Origin: a virus
Reading direction: 5' to 3' (one strand)
Length of the DNA stretch: 33,132 nt
Virus record (IMG/VR): IMGVR_UViG_3300037088_000138
Coordinates: 1-33,132 of that record
Translations under genes and position numbers: made by a program
The notes under the pieces: model-generated
Told to the model about the DNA's origin: nothing
The model's input: only the letters and a program-made list of their open reading frames with translations
Databases searched by the model: none
In this document: positions 15,333-26,300 of the stretch, in pieces
Position numbering within the stretch: the stretch's first letter is position 1
Layout: each line of letters starts with the position of its first letter

Positions 15333-15926
15333 CTAACCAACCCTTTTTGCCTTATCCCAGTTCAAAGCGGTGTAAACTGATGCCATCCACTCATGCAAGA
15401 ATCTACTAGCTTCAGTTGTGTCCATCACTGTATCGAGCGATCCTTTACATACTTTAGATAGCCATTGCTTACTGAGCATACAATCGAACCAGACGGCTCT
15501 GAAAAGAGGATTCCGATCATCACTAGTCGCAAAATAACGCTCGCAGAATATAAAATCAGGCACTTGACCTTCTGCTAACCTATTCCCTTCCCATTTCGGG
15601 GGGACCAAAGCAACACGCAACTTTTCTCTTAATTCAGGGTCACGGAAACTAATCAACGTCCCGATTGGCCTAGCATCTTTACTAGGAACGAAACCAGTCA
15701 GATGACGATCACCCACAATCGAATGAAGATATTCCGTGTCACCAATAACCGCCGTCACTTCCTCATAATGAAGCTTACGTAACTCATCAAAAGCCCACCG
15801 TAGAGATTTGGACTCTTCCTGCAACCGCTGGCTAACATTATCCGGGACGCCCCGGCAGGTAGACAGTGCATCTAATCTCTCGCTTACACCCTCAACAGCA
15901 CGCAGTTGCTTCATTATTGGATTCAT
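15333..15926 (-). CDS. Unknown protein beside the TnpB insertion
   Basis: About 197 residues from ATG 15926 (MNPIMKQLRAVEGVSERL), with GAGGGG just upstream. The frame is open for another 75 codons, but that stretch overlaps the 5' end of tnpB and has poor composition, so the internal start is preferred. The N-terminal half is helical; the middle includes GDRHLTGFVPSKDARPIG and LVPPKWEGNRL, and the C-terminus is helical with tryptophans. No family recognised. A role in the tail or in a late function is only inferred from position after the J-like wedge gene. Confidence 0.6.
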   Translation of the reverse strand: MNPIMKQLRAVEGVSERLDALSTCRGVPDNVSQRLQEESKSLRWAFDELRKLHYEEVTAVIGDTEYLHSIVGDRHLTGFVPSKDARPIGTLISFRDPELREKLRVALVPPKWEGNRLAEGQVPDFIFCERYFATSDDRNPLFRAVWFDCMLSKQWLSKVCKGSLDTVMDTTEASRFLHEWMASVYTALNWDKAKRVG

Positions 15927-16025
15927 AGATTCCCCTCGATACGTCCTATCTATATAGAACAGGCTTTGAATTACCTCCGACTTATTTTTGACTGAACATT
16001 TTATATCTTCATTCAAATATAAAAT

Positions 16026-17183
16026 ATGAAGATCCACAAGGCTTATAAATATCGGATCTACCCCACTTATAAACAACAAGAACAATTTAAGCATCACTTT
16101 GGTTGTGCCCGCTGGATTTATAATTATTTCTTGGAGAGAAAGATCAAACAATATCGAGAAACAAAGAAATCAGATTCATTCCTCCAAATGAATAAACACT
16201 TGACAGAATTAAAGAAACAAGAGAAATATTCATGGCTGAGTAATGTGAGTAGACAATGTTTGGCTAATTCATTAGATAATTTAGATCAAGCTTATAATAA
16301 CTTCTTTAGGAAAAGAACCGATTACCCCAAATTCAAGAATAAATACTCAAAACAAGCATTTAAGATAAGGGTCCCATTTTGTTCAATTAGAGGTGAATTT
16401 ATTCATTTACCACAAATAGGAAATATTAGATGCAATCTTTATAATTTACCCAAAGAATATAAGTTATTCTCAATAATAATCATCAAGACTCCTACAGATA
16501 AGTATTTTGCTTCAATAAATATAGAACAAGAAATATCAGATCCACAGATTGATATAACTAAACCAGAAATAGGAATAGATTTCGGACTAAAAACATTCAT
16601 AACTTGTTCAAATGGAGTAAAGATAGAACACCCACTGCCACTTAGAAAGCTGTTAAGGAAGTTAAAGAGGTTCGCTAAGAGAGTGAGTAGAAGAGAAGTT
16701 GGGTCTAAGAGGAGGGAGGTAGCAAGGAGAAAATTAGCACTTCTCTATGAGAAAATTAGTAATCAGCGTTTAGATTTCCTTCATAAGTTAAGTCACAAGA
16801 TGGTGAGCGAGAACCAAGCCATCTATCTTGAGGACCTAAACTTGAAGGGAATGATGAGTAGATGGGGGCAGAAAATATCAGATTCTGGATGGTGTGAATA
16901 TTCTAGACAATTGAGTTATAAAGGTCAATGGTGTGGTTGTTATGTTGGTAAGATAGATAGATTCTTTGCTAGTAGTAAATTATGTAATAAATGTAAGTGT
17001 ATTAATCAGGCTCTAACATTGTCTGATAGGGAGTGGGATTGTTCTTGTGGTGCTCATCATGATAGGGATGTAAACGCTGGTCTGAATATTCTTGAATACG
17101 GTCGGGCTGACCGTAATTTACGGACAGGGAGAGTAGAGGTTCCTAACTCACTCATTGAACTGTCTAAGCAAGGAGTAAGTTGA
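16026..17183 (+). mobile_element. tnpB: TnpB, RNA-guided nuclease of IS200/IS605-type elements (intact, no TnpA seen)
   Basis: A 385-residue protein with the full TnpB layout. The N-terminus is KAYKYRIYPTYKQQEQF and the RuvC-like catalytic residues are D185 in GIDFGLKTF, E269 in YLEDLNLKG and D348 in HHDRDVNAGLN. A zinc ribbon uses C320, C323, C339 and C341. TnpB binds an RNA from its element's 3' end and cuts matching DNA next to a short motif. It is on the plus strand, against the late operon, and its stop codon lies 4 bases from the stop of the J-like gene, so little room is left for the usual right end. No tnpA or clear element ends are visible. The start lacks a good ribosome site and overlaps TCAAATATAAAATATGAAG. 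Confidence 0.9.
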
Positions 17184-17187
17184 GCCA

Positions 17188-18939
17188 TTACACCTTACCC
17201 AGTGGTGGAATTCTGTAGCTACCAGCCTCAAAGAAGAACTTGAGATTGACTTGACCAAGAACAATGACCTCATTAAAACCAACTCCCTTACTGGTCGGAT
17301 CACCAACCTTGTTAGTAGCCAAGATATCATCAGCAGGATTGAAAATATCAACAAACTTCACACCCGGAACTGATTGCATATTATTATATAAACTAGATAG
17401 ATATAAACCAGTTCCCATATCAAAGTTCCTAAGATCAAAGAAATCATCAATAACACTCTGAACTGCCGCCTTCACCGTCCCTGGATCAGCATTCTTACTA
17501 ATTACTATCGTTGCCTCAATATTCACCGGCTTAATAGCGCCATCAAACACACGCACCTCATCCGTCAGAACACTCTTATCGGCGAAGTAAGTAACAAGAC
17601 CCTCCTTCAATCCTGTGCTAGGCTGGGATAACGTGTTACCAGGACCAGCGGACAGCACATATAGCTCAACAATATTACGATTTACGAAATGGTTATCCAA
17701 TACCAAGGTTGCTTGCTCAAGAGTAGGAGCAGCACGAACCTGTGCCGCCAAGACTGATAGGCTCGATGCACCGTTAGAACTAGCCGATCCATCATATGAC
17801 CCGCCAGATCCAGAACTCGGAAGATCAACACCCGTTCGCACAATCCCCACTGCTTTTGCCACAGCACCATAGACTGGATGACTATATAGTGACGCTAGTA
17901 GTCCATAATCTTCACCAGACACAGCGTTATCATGCGTGGCGAATAACCGTGGCGCACGACGCTTGGCCTGTGTGATTGACTCATCATCAGTACCGCCAGA
18001 AGATGGCAAAGGATTGCGGAATAAAGCTTCGACCGCTGCAGAAGCTGGTGCCGAAGGTGTAACCGCACGCGATTCATTTATTTGACTGGCTGCTATTCTC
18101 CCTCGAACACCACCACCGGCTCTATACGTGACCAAAATGATCTGACCAGCCAGCGGCGATTTACCATTAACATCGTCACCAAACTGCACTCTAGTCTTGT
18201 CCGCATAATGCCGCACTTCGTATACTTCATCATTAGAACCACTCTTCTCAATGATATCAACCCGCTGCCACAAACGCGACACCGAACCGGAGATCACCTG
18301 GACAAAGATTGGCTCATCAAGCACATTTGAAACTGGAATATCAACAAACTGCTTCGCTCCACCAATAGCTGCAACTCTCATCTGGTCAGTTACACCCTCA
18401 ATACCGTAAGCAATAACACCACGCTTGCCTGGTGGTATCGAAATTGGGGAAGAAAAATCACCAGGTGATCGGAACAATTCATAATTAACAGCTGATGACT
18501 GGTCTACTCCAGTAACCGTGACTCTAGTTCCGGCCTGAATCTTGATCTCTGTAGGGGCAGCGTTGGTAATAGAGATCTCAACGTCAACCACTGCAGGTGT
18601 GGCTCTCTCCATCTGTTGGCCAATCAATGCAAGATGTTGTATGACAGCATCTTCTGTCTGAGCTGTGGAGAGGAAAGCTTCGTCAATAAGGACATCGGCT
18701 CTTTCAGTGAGGACACCGCCAATATATGAGACCAGTTCCAGCATCATTATAACACCGTTACTAGTCGCGAAGTCGTTAAACTGTGTAGGGAAATATGTTC
18801 TGATATATTCAATACCAGCCTGACTTAAAGCTGTGAAATCCAGAGCAGAAAAGTCTAGGCGGCGCAGCTCTGCTGGGGCTAGAGCAACACCAAACTCCTC
18901 AGGAGAATTAGGCATTTGAAACAAGACTTGAGTGGCCAT
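17188..18939 (-). CDS. Baseplate wedge protein, gp6/J-like
   Basis: A 583-residue protein with the baseplate J-like pattern. The N-terminal part has LSQAGIEYIRTYFPTQFNDF, then ISITNAAPTEIKIQAGTRV. In the middle lie FGDDVNGKSPLAGQIILVTY with YRAGGGVRGRI, then a RRAPRLFATHDNAVSGEDY segment; the end has VKFVDIFNPADD. These proteins form the inner ring of the baseplate wedge (T4 gp6). It follows the gp25-like gene, the conserved order for this pair. The C-terminus GSYRIPPLGKV appears intact, so the neighbouring tnpB insertion did not truncate it. Confidence 0.9.
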   Translation of the reverse strand: MATQVLFQMPNSPEEFGVALAPAELRRLDFSALDFTALSQAGIEYIRTYFPTQFNDFATSNGVIMMLELVSYIGGVLTERADVLIDEAFLSTAQTEDAVIQHLALIGQQMERATPAVVDVEISITNAAPTEIKIQAGTRVTVTGVDQSSAVNYELFRSPGDFSSPISIPPGKRGVIAYGIEGVTDQMRVAAIGGAKQFVDIPVSNVLDEPIFVQVISGSVSRLWQRVDIIEKSGSNDEVYEVRHYADKTRVQFGDDVNGKSPLAGQIILVTYRAGGGVRGRIAASQINESRAVTPSAPASAAVEALFRNPLPSSGGTDDESITQAKRRAPRLFATHDNAVSGEDYGLLASLYSHPVYGAVAKAVGIVRTGVDLPSSGSGGSYDGSASSNGASSLSVLAAQVRAAPTLEQATLVLDNHFVNRNIVELYVLSAGPGNTLSQPSTGLKEGLVTYFADKSVLTDEVRVFDGAIKPVNIEATIVISKNADPGTVKAAVQSVIDDFFDLRNFDMGTGLYLSSLYNNMQSVPGVKFVDIFNPADDILATNKVGDPTSKGVGFNEVIVLGQVNLKFFFEAGSYRIPPLGKV

Positions 18940-18947
18940 ATTCTACC

Positions 18948-19385
18948 TCATCCTAAACTAGTCGTAATCTTCCCCGTTGGTATATTTAGCTCCACCAGGA
19001 CATTACTATCCGCTGGATTACCAGGATTATATTGGTCAAACTTGAAGGAACCATATACTATAATCTTGATTAGATTATTATCTGGATCAGCAGCAATCGT
19101 CACACTGGAGACATTCACCCTATTCTCATATTGCTCTATTGTCTGTTTAATATTCTCCTGTAACGCCAAAACCGAAGCATTATCAATGCCTTCGAAAAGG
19201 AAAGGTCGAATCCCAGCACCAAAATCTGGCCGCATCACCCTCTCGCCAGGAGCTGTCAATAAAAGTTGTAGAAGATCATTCCTAATCAGTTGCTCGTCCA
19301 CCTGCTGAGATAGAAACCCTTGTTTACCACCAACGAATGGGGCATTATACCCATAATATGACGGAATCCTAGTTGGCTTATTCAT
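18948..19385 (-). CDS. Baseplate wedge protein, gp25/gpW-like
   Basis: A 145-residue protein with the GPW/gp25 signature: NDLLQLLLTAPGERVMRPDFG followed by PFLFEGID and a coiled IKQTIEQYENRV segment. The lysozyme-like gp25 fold helps the sheath start polymerising at the baseplate. The ATG overlaps the stop of the upstream gene (ATGA), which couples the two. It is directly followed by the J-like gene, the usual order. The start MNKPTRIPSYYG fits the family's typical length of about 130-150. Confidence 0.9.
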   Translation of the reverse strand: MNKPTRIPSYYGYNAPFVGGKQGFLSQQVDEQLIRNDLLQLLLTAPGERVMRPDFGAGIRPFLFEGIDNASVLALQENIKQTIEQYENRVNVSSVTIAADPDNNLIKIIVYGSFKFDQYNPGNPADSNVLVELNIPTGKITTSLG

Positions 19386-20092
19386 CTAGCCAATTCCCTC
19401 AAACTAATCAACTCATTATACTTTTTATTCGCACTATCAGTAAGGACATTAGACAACGCTGCCAACTCATCACGCTGAATGAGAAGATCAGCTTCACGCT
19501 TATCTAACTTCTCAATTATAGTCGGATCTGACCCAGTGACCAAGATCGCCGCATCTCTAACCTTTCTATTCTCATTCAACTGCCGCTGGTTATTCTGTAT
19601 TGCTAACTGGGTATCAGATATACCAGTCTTTAAAGCATTCAATTCAGCGACCAGATTATTAAACTGGGTACGTGCAGCCAATTCAAGATTATAGATTTCA
19701 TCATCCGTAAGACCAGTTGCAGCAACATCAATACGATTAGTATTCTGCTGCAAATCAATCGTATCAGGAACATCTAGATTGTTTAATACAGGAAGACTCT
19801 CAGTGGTGAAATCTAAAATCTGACCTACCTCAAATTGTTTCACCCCGGTGCTAACCAAATTCAGTGATCCTTGCGAAACACTGAATATAAGGTCACCCAT
19901 TGCAACTCGTCTTTCCTCTGGACTATAGACCTTGGGTGGGAGAGGTTTAACAACTTCAGCCACTTGGAGAGGGTATGGTGTAATTGAAGGACGCGGTGGG
20001 TCATTACTTGATATAGTAAAAGTAACGTTGCCAGGGTTATTCTCCGTTGGCAGAATCGACTTATATAATGCAGTTGGAAAACTGATAATCAT
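19382..20092 (-). CDS. Coiled-coil baseplate-region protein
   Basis: A 236-residue protein from ATG 20092, whose start overlaps the spike gene stop (ATGA). The N-terminal 110 residues are beta-like and proline-rich (ISSNDPPRPSITPYPLQV). The rest is a long coiled coil (residues about 125-230: IYNLELAARTQFNNLVAELN, then a QLNENRKVRDAAI segment and a KLDKREADLLIQRDELAAL segment). No known family recognised. The position between spike and gp25-like genes suggests a baseplate accessory or adaptor protein. Confidence 0.65.
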   Translation of the reverse strand: MIISFPTALYKSILPTENNPGNVTFTISSNDPPRPSITPYPLQVAEVVKPLPPKVYSPEERRVAMGDLIFSVSQGSLNLVSTGVKQFEVGQILDFTTESLPVLNNLDVPDTIDLQQNTNRIDVAATGLTDDEIYNLELAARTQFNNLVAELNALKTGISDTQLAIQNNQRQLNENRKVRDAAILVTGSDPTIIEKLDKREADLLIQRDELAALSNVLTDSANKKYNELISLRELAR

Positions 20093-22347
20093 TGATCACC
20101 TGTACACACCCTAATCACACGCTCTGGAACAGTCTCAAATGGACCATTAGTTGAGATCCCACGATCCGCTGGAAATCTCTTATCCTCAATCAACGCCGCT
20201 GGGTCTTCGGCTGGTACTCCACCACTCCCCTGCTTAAATTCTGGAGCAATATCCACGATGTCCTTCGTGAATTCGCTACCAGTGAGCTGCATGTGAGCAC
20301 CGCCAGCCTCGAAGTCAATGGTGCTACCAGCCTTGAGACTGATTTTACCACCAGCCTTCAAAGCTATATTTTGTTCAGAAATGACTTCAACATTACCCTT
20401 GCAGTATATCTGTAACACACCGCTTTCGCCGTTTCTAATAACGATTTGCTTCTTTCCATCATTGATGACAATATATTGATCAGAGTTATCAGCCGCCCGC
20501 CATATTCCAAGCTTATACTTCCGACTTAGCCAAACCCCACGATTGTCGATATCAACCATCTCACACCAGGCACCATCACCACCATTTGGTACACAAGTCT
20601 GCGGAACATCTTCCTTCTCATCTGGTGGATTATGGTTTGGGTTATCAGGTATATGTTGGGGTTCAGGTACAAAAGCTGGTGAACGCCCATCTCTCGCTTC
20701 AAACCCCTGGTTAATACCTGTTTCTGCTGCACACACTATCTCAGGCTCAGCCTTCACGCCATTATCGCCGCCAGCAGCAGTCTTGAGCCTGAGATAACCA
20801 TTAGCCTTATCTAATTTAAGATGGTATGTTGATTTTTCTGGATCACCAACCATCCCGATGTTTCTTGCGAACTCGTTTTCAGTCTTATACATCCATTCCT
20901 CTGATACATCAGTACCAGAATCAGTACGAGCCATCACATAGTCTTTCCTATCGTTCAATTCGATAACCTTAGACTTTGGCGTATACCAACGAGTCGTGTC
21001 GAGATCATCCTTATCACTGGCCTCAAAACCAAAACCACGTGGCGTTGTTGGCTGTCGCGTCCAACTCCGCCGCGTCTTCAACAACCAACCATTTCCTCGC
21101 GGTTTCTCCTCAGAATGAGCATATTTAGGATCAGTACCGCGATCATCTAGGACAAACTTACAACCCCATCTGGTAATCATCCTCATCTGGCGTGCATCAC
21201 GTTTATCCCAATTATCATCCTCATCATCCATACCACCAACTTCCAGGACCAAAAGACGATCATAGAACTCATCCTCTTGCGGGTGGAACCCCATATCCAT
21301 AGCCTGGAAGAGATGACCACCTTTAGTGCGGATCTTTATCCAACGTTCATCGTTCTTTTCCCATGTCGATAATACCCGCCGCTCACCATATTCGCCATCG
21401 CGAGACTTAGAATTTTTAATTTTCTCACATACCGCCAGACCACCATCTGCTTGTGCCCATCCAACATCACGCATTTCAAATTTGTGGCCAGCACGAGTCC
21501 TTACCTCATAACGACGTTGATCACGTTGAGATGAATCAGGCTCATCTTCATTCAATAAACGAATATTATACTTGTAACGTTTAATCTCAAAATCTCGATC
21601 TTCGTCAAAATCTCCCTCAAATTCACCCAGAGTCTGACCCATTTCGTCTGATTTCTTCCAATAATAACCAACATCAGAATGGATTACATAAATACCATAT
21701 TTCGTCATCCTAGTGAGGTATTTTCTATCAGGCCAATTAACTGATGGTCTTTTGCCTATCTCAAAATCTTGATTGGATACTGCATCTTGTCCAAGCGGAG
21801 CAGGTTCCTTAGCGTGCTCAACAGGGAAAAAGCCAATAGCCGAATTGACCTCTGAACTACCATACCTATCCCGCCAACCATTGGACATTGGCCGTCTATC
21901 TCTAGGAATATATTCCTTCACCCAATCATCAGGCTTATCAGCTGGCCTTTCATCAATATCAACAGAAAGAGGAGATTCGGTGAATATTGATTCAAGCGGG
22001 TAACGCTTCCTGCGCGTACCCATCGCAAAACCAACCCAGACTGGCACATAAGGGTGGTTCTTCTCAAATGTGATCCAAATGATATCGCCAATAATAGGAT
22101 GCGCCCAGGAACCAGCATTTTTACCACCGAGCCAAGGTGCACAATCAGCCCAGGGACATTCTTCTGGCTTCAATGTTGAATCGTGCAATTCCGGGCATTT
22201 GAATCGCACCCGGTGCCACTGTAATGGATCATTGGTCTCGACCACCTGAGCGCGATAATATCCAGGAAATCTCTGGAATAATGGGGAAACTCGTTCTTTG
22301 AAGAATTTGTTCCAAATGAACCCTATGTTACTTCCAGCATCTCGCAT
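20089..22347 (-). CDS. Baseplate spike/hub protein, gp5/VgrG-like
   Basis: A 752-residue protein. The N-terminal 120 residues form a gp5-type OB-fold: YYRAQVVETNDPLQWHRVRF, then GDIIWITFEKNHPYVPVWVG. This domain caps the tube at the baseplate centre. The C-terminal quarter has the alternating short-strand pattern of a spike beta-helix (IVINDGKKQIVIRNG, VLQIYCKGNVEVISEQN, then ALKAGGKISLKAGSTIDFE). The middle 300 residues are rich in charged and aromatic residues and match nothing I recognise. No lysozyme domain (as in T4 gp5) is apparent. The ATG overlaps the stop of the gp53-like gene (TAATG). Confidence 0.85.
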   Translation of the reverse strand: MRDAGSNIGFIWNKFFKERVSPLFQRFPGYYRAQVVETNDPLQWHRVRFKCPELHDSTLKPEECPWADCAPWLGGKNAGSWAHPIIGDIIWITFEKNHPYVPVWVGFAMGTRRKRYPLESIFTESPLSVDIDERPADKPDDWVKEYIPRDRRPMSNGWRDRYGSSEVNSAIGFFPVEHAKEPAPLGQDAVSNQDFEIGKRPSVNWPDRKYLTRMTKYGIYVIHSDVGYYWKKSDEMGQTLGEFEGDFDEDRDFEIKRYKYNIRLLNEDEPDSSQRDQRRYEVRTRAGHKFEMRDVGWAQADGGLAVCEKIKNSKSRDGEYGERRVLSTWEKNDERWIKIRTKGGHLFQAMDMGFHPQEDEFYDRLLVLEVGGMDDEDDNWDKRDARQMRMITRWGCKFVLDDRGTDPKYAHSEEKPRGNGWLLKTRRSWTRQPTTPRGFGFEASDKDDLDTTRWYTPKSKVIELNDRKDYVMARTDSGTDVSEEWMYKTENEFARNIGMVGDPEKSTYHLKLDKANGYLRLKTAAGGDNGVKAEPEIVCAAETGINQGFEARDGRSPAFVPEPQHIPDNPNHNPPDEKEDVPQTCVPNGGDGAWCEMVDIDNRGVWLSRKYKLGIWRAADNSDQYIVINDGKKQIVIRNGESGVLQIYCKGNVEVISEQNIALKAGGKISLKAGSTIDFEAGGAHMQLTGSEFTKDIVDIAPEFKQGSGGVPAEDPAALIEDKRFPADRGISTNGPFETVPERVIRVCTGDQ

Positions 22348-22664
22348 TATAGACTCCTATTAACTATACTTGCTATAGGCAGATCTATTACTGAACCAAG
22401 GAACGGCCATCCAAGTGTGTTCTGTGGTCTATTAAACATGACCACTACCCATTCTAATAGGACAGTACCATAAAAGTCTTGTGCAATTCTATCTGGTCTA
22501 CCAGCATAATTCGAGTTAATAGACAGCTTAACAATTTGGGTATCATCCAGATTCTCTTTGACCATCCAATCTGGTCGTGCCCATAGTCCAAAAGTCTCGA
22601 CACCATCCTTAGTCACAACTGGGGTGTCGGAGAAACGAGAGAAATCTTGCACATCAATTGGCAT
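22347..22664 (-). CDS. Baseplate wedge protein, gp53-like
   Basis: A 105-residue protein. The segment RPDRIAQDFYGTVLLEWVVV followed by MFNRPQNTLGWPFLGSVIDLP matches the core of T4 gp53 (PEELANAIYGN...YWVLLMCND...GW). It is shorter than T4 gp53 (196 residues), lacking the long C-terminal part. In T4 this protein clamps the wedge around the inner baseplate. It is tightly coupled to the spike gene downstream. An AAGGAGG site precedes the ATG (MPIDVQDFSR). Confidence 0.72.
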   Translation of the reverse strand: MPIDVQDFSRFSDTPVVTKDGVETFGLWARPDWMVKENLDDTQIVKLSINSNYAGRPDRIAQDFYGTVLLEWVVVMFNRPQNTLGWPFLGSVIDLPIASIVNRSL

Positions 22665-22674
22665 CGCATCCTCC

Positions 22675-23292
22675 TTAATACCAGTCAGGCCGTACTGGTT
22701 TTAATCCAGGAGCGACATTCTTAGCTGGTGGTTTCTGCGGGTTGCTCAATGTAGTCGCCAACTCTAACTCTATACCAACCTTGGACCAGATAGGATAATA
22801 GCCTCCGCCAGAGTTTACTTTCTCAGGACTATATGTGATGTTACAGCTCATCATCCTGAAATCGGTCAGAACCGGTAACACATACATATACTTGAATTTA
22901 ACCAATGGGTATCTAATAAACTTGAACGTGAAAAAATAACTCTTTAATGTTCTTAAGATACTAGCTATTTTCTTGCCAGTAAAGTTTTTATCAGTCGCGA
23001 AATATTCCCATTCGACATTGATCTTCCTACCAGTAGCCGTAGCCAAGATCGCTAATGGCTCATGCGAAAATAAGTCAGTCTTTTGGAAGTTTAGACCATT
23101 ACTCTCAGAAACAATAGTTGGTGCAAATTGAAATTCTATACCCGAATTTTGGGTATTAGTACTTAACCCAGCACCGCCCAACTGCCCTGAAGCCGCTCCT
23201 GAAGAGAATGAGCTACCAACTGGTGACACAATTATTAATTGTGCACTACCAGCTAGCGCGGCATCATATTCACATAATGAAGAATCTCCCAT
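22675..23292 (-). CDS. Baseplate/tail-tube-associated structural protein
   Basis: A 205-residue protein with a glycine/serine-rich N-terminus, then a conserved-looking core: HEPLAILATATGRKINVEWEY, ASILRTLKSYFFTFKFI and a C-terminal YYPIWSKVGIELELA. This arrangement recalls a phage tail family next to the tape measure, often annotated as a virion structural or LysM-adjacent protein. I cannot name it firmly. Position between tape measure and gp53-like genes supports a hub or tube-initiation role. The start is 9 bases from the tape measure stop. Confidence 0.65.
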   Translation of the reverse strand: MGDSSLCEYDAALAGSAQLIIVSPVGSSFSSGAASGQLGGAGLSTNTQNSGIEFQFAPTIVSESNGLNFQKTDLFSHEPLAILATATGRKINVEWEYFATDKNFTGKKIASILRTLKSYFFTFKFIRYPLVKFKYMYVLPVLTDFRMMSCNITYSPEKVNSGGGYYPIWSKVGIELELATTLSNPQKPPAKNVAPGLKPVRPDWY

Positions 23293-23301
23293 GGCTCACC
23301 T

Positions 23302-26300
23302 CTACCATTGATTTACACTCGAAGCGAGTGATCCACTTCGATTTTCAGCAATCTCAGGTAAATGTTTCTCCAACAGTTCCCTGATGGCAGTAGCCTCTTC
23401 CGGGTTCAGTTTTTCAGCGATCTTGCCAAGGATAATAAGCTGGTTATTCATCAACTCAAACATCCTCTTCTGCTCTGGTGTAGTAGTCACCGGGGGAGGC
23501 TTTGCCGTATCTTCATCAGTCTTAACCGTTACAATAGTCTCCGGTCGAACTACCCTGGATGCTTCTTTAAATGCATCTGCGGCCTTCTCTATACCAGATG
23601 CATCAATATTGAGCTTCGTAGCCAACGCTTCAGGAGTAATGCTCTTCAAAACCGGGCTAACTTTTCCGACAATATTATCTATCTGAGCTGCACCCCGACT
23701 GAAGACATCGGCAAGAGTAGGACCAATCTTACTTAGAGATTTTTCAATCGAATCAGCCAATGTCTTCAGAACAGCATCTATCGCTGGGCTGATCTTACCC
23801 AGTAGTGGCGAAAGTGATATCTCAACTGTCTTAATAATCTCAATAGTTGGTTCGGTAGGCATCTTGATTTCTTTTTTAGCAGTTTCCGCCATAGCCGCCT
23901 GTTTTGCCTTTTCAGCCTCTAATTGAGCTATCATAGCCTCTCGTGCACGACCTTCGCTTAATAACGCAGTTCTCTTGGTTTCGTCGGATACCTGAGCTTG
24001 GGTGGCTATCTGTGCCTTTGCCTGATCTACTGTAGCAGCAGCCGCCGTATGCGCTGCTTTCGCAGCTTCTTCATCCAACTTCGTCTGTACTTCCTTCGAA
24101 TACATATCCTTCTTCAATAATGCGGCAATTCTCGATCTAGCAAGAAATTCTTTTTTACTATCTTCGGTTACTACTGCAGTCTTCTGAGCAGCCAAATCAG
24201 CAGAGACACTAGCTGCCTTCTTCTCAGCATTCTGAGTCGCGGCAATTGTTCCCTGGGCCTGTTTCTCAGTCGCACCAGCAGCCTTAGCCTTAATTGCAGC
24301 CTGCTTAGCTAATTTCTTCTCTAAGTCCTCCTGTTGCGCCTTATCGCGTGCCTTCGTCAAGGCATCAAGTTCTCTTCCAATCTCAGCCTGCGCTTTCCTA
24401 TCACCCTTCTTGACAGCCTCATTCAAACGCATCTTAGCCTGCTCAGTCTGCACATTTAGATTGGCATTACCAGTAATAGTACGAGACATATCGTCTTTGG
24501 CATCCTTACGCATTTTCTGACGAGCATCAGCCAAAGCCTTGTTGGTCTCATCAATAGCCTTCCTAGCTGCCTTTTCTGCCGCCTCCCAATCCAGTGCAAG
24601 TTTGTAAATCCACAGGCCAACAGCAACCATACCTGCCAATACAGCAATCCCAGCTAAGGCTCCGACCAAGCCCATAGTTGCACCAGCCGCCACACCAGTT
24701 CCGGCAGTCAGAGCACCGTAGATCGTTATTATAGAGGCAATACCACTGACAGCAGCCGTGGCCATAGCTACAAATGCCATAGCTACTGCGCCAATTAAGA
24801 CACCCCACACAATCAGTTTCGCTGCCATTGGATTATCAGCAATCCATTTCATGAGAGACTCAAACCATTCCCTGATAGGAGAGAGAATCTTCATAAGGTT
24901 AGCTTCAAACCGTGATACAGTCAATTCCAGATTACGCATCGTCCCTTGAGTAGTCTTCAAATATTGCTTCATCTCAGCTTCAGCGTCTTCAGGGACAGCA
25001 TCTATCTTCGGAGCTTCAACAGCCATCTCCTCTTCTTTCCTCCAAGTCTTAACTGCCTTATCTAAGTTACCATATGCAGAAATACCAAGTTTGTTGGTAT
25101 AAGCTTCCAATCTCATACGCTCAATCATAGCCTCCCGCATACGACCTTCTTTTTCCATAGTCTCCACAACATTAAATTGTGAGGCAATTAATTTCTTCGA
25201 TTCTGAGATACGCTTGTCAACACTCCAGTCGAGTGACTCAGGACCCAGAAGAGCTACCGTATTCAATGGATTACGCATCGCGTCAACTATATTAGCCATC
25301 TCATCTACACCCATACCAACTTGCCTAGCAGCAGCGGCAGTCTTCAACATCTGTTTCGTGAACTTCTCTACAGCCGCAGGCCCTGCAGTACCAATCTGGA
25401 TGGCAGATTCATTGACCTTCCCCATAACCGCATTCATGTCATTCCCAGTAAGACCGAATTGCTTACCATATCGAGTCATTATAGTCAGCATATTAGCTGA
25501 TCTCTTCGTGCTACCTGTGGCAACCGTTAAAGTCTTCGAAAATTGAGAGATTGACTTGATATCAGCACCAGTAGTACGGGCTACCGTAGCGCCAGCATCA
25601 CGTAATGCATATAACTCATCAGAAGATGCACCAACTTCCCGCAGAGCAATCGTCGCATCCACAAGCTCTTTTCTGGTAAGATCACGAACATAATTACCGA
25701 ACTTATCCAGTTGCAATGTATCATCAATTATAGCATCTGACATCTCTCTCATACTTCCAATAGTGCGATAATTAATAGTATGAAATTGTTCCTCTTGTTG
25801 TGCTGCACCCATCACACCAGCAGTAAATGCCCCAGTCAGACTAACAGCTGAAGCTATCTGTTGTAGCCCTGCCGCAGTAAACAACTTTCCAAACCCACTA
25901 GCAATACCACCGACAGCTGACCCCACAGCGCCAAGACCAGCCTTTATACCACCAAGGACCTTCAATGACCCCATTAAATGTTTCGGCATTCCAGCCACTT
26001 GCGCCTCATGTGTATCCTCTAGATCAACAATACCTTTCTTTAATTTCTGGATAGCTTGGTAGTCATCTTGAGCGCCCTTATCTAACTTGGCAAGCTCCTT
26101 CTTCGAGAGGGTTTCCCCCTTGTAGTCCTTCTTATTCTGATCAGCAAACTTCTTAACTGCCTTGTGCCATACGGATGACATTCTCCGCTGCTTATCATCA
26201 AACCGTGCAATACCCTTCTTACCTTCTCTTTCTAGATTCTGTTCTTGTTGCCTTAAGGTCAATTCCTCCTCAACCATTTCGATAATCTGTTTCTCTGCCT

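Noticed and set aside
15926-16151. N-terminal extension of the 197-residue protein into the tnpB start
   Set aside because: The extension overlaps tnpB, lacks a ribosome site and is rich in Leu/Ile; ATG 15926 has GAGGGG just upstream.
20089-22347. Lysozyme domain in the spike protein as in T4 gp5
   Set aside because: No catalytic Glu/Asp/Thr pattern or typical lysozyme segment could be seen between the OB-fold and the C-terminal strands.
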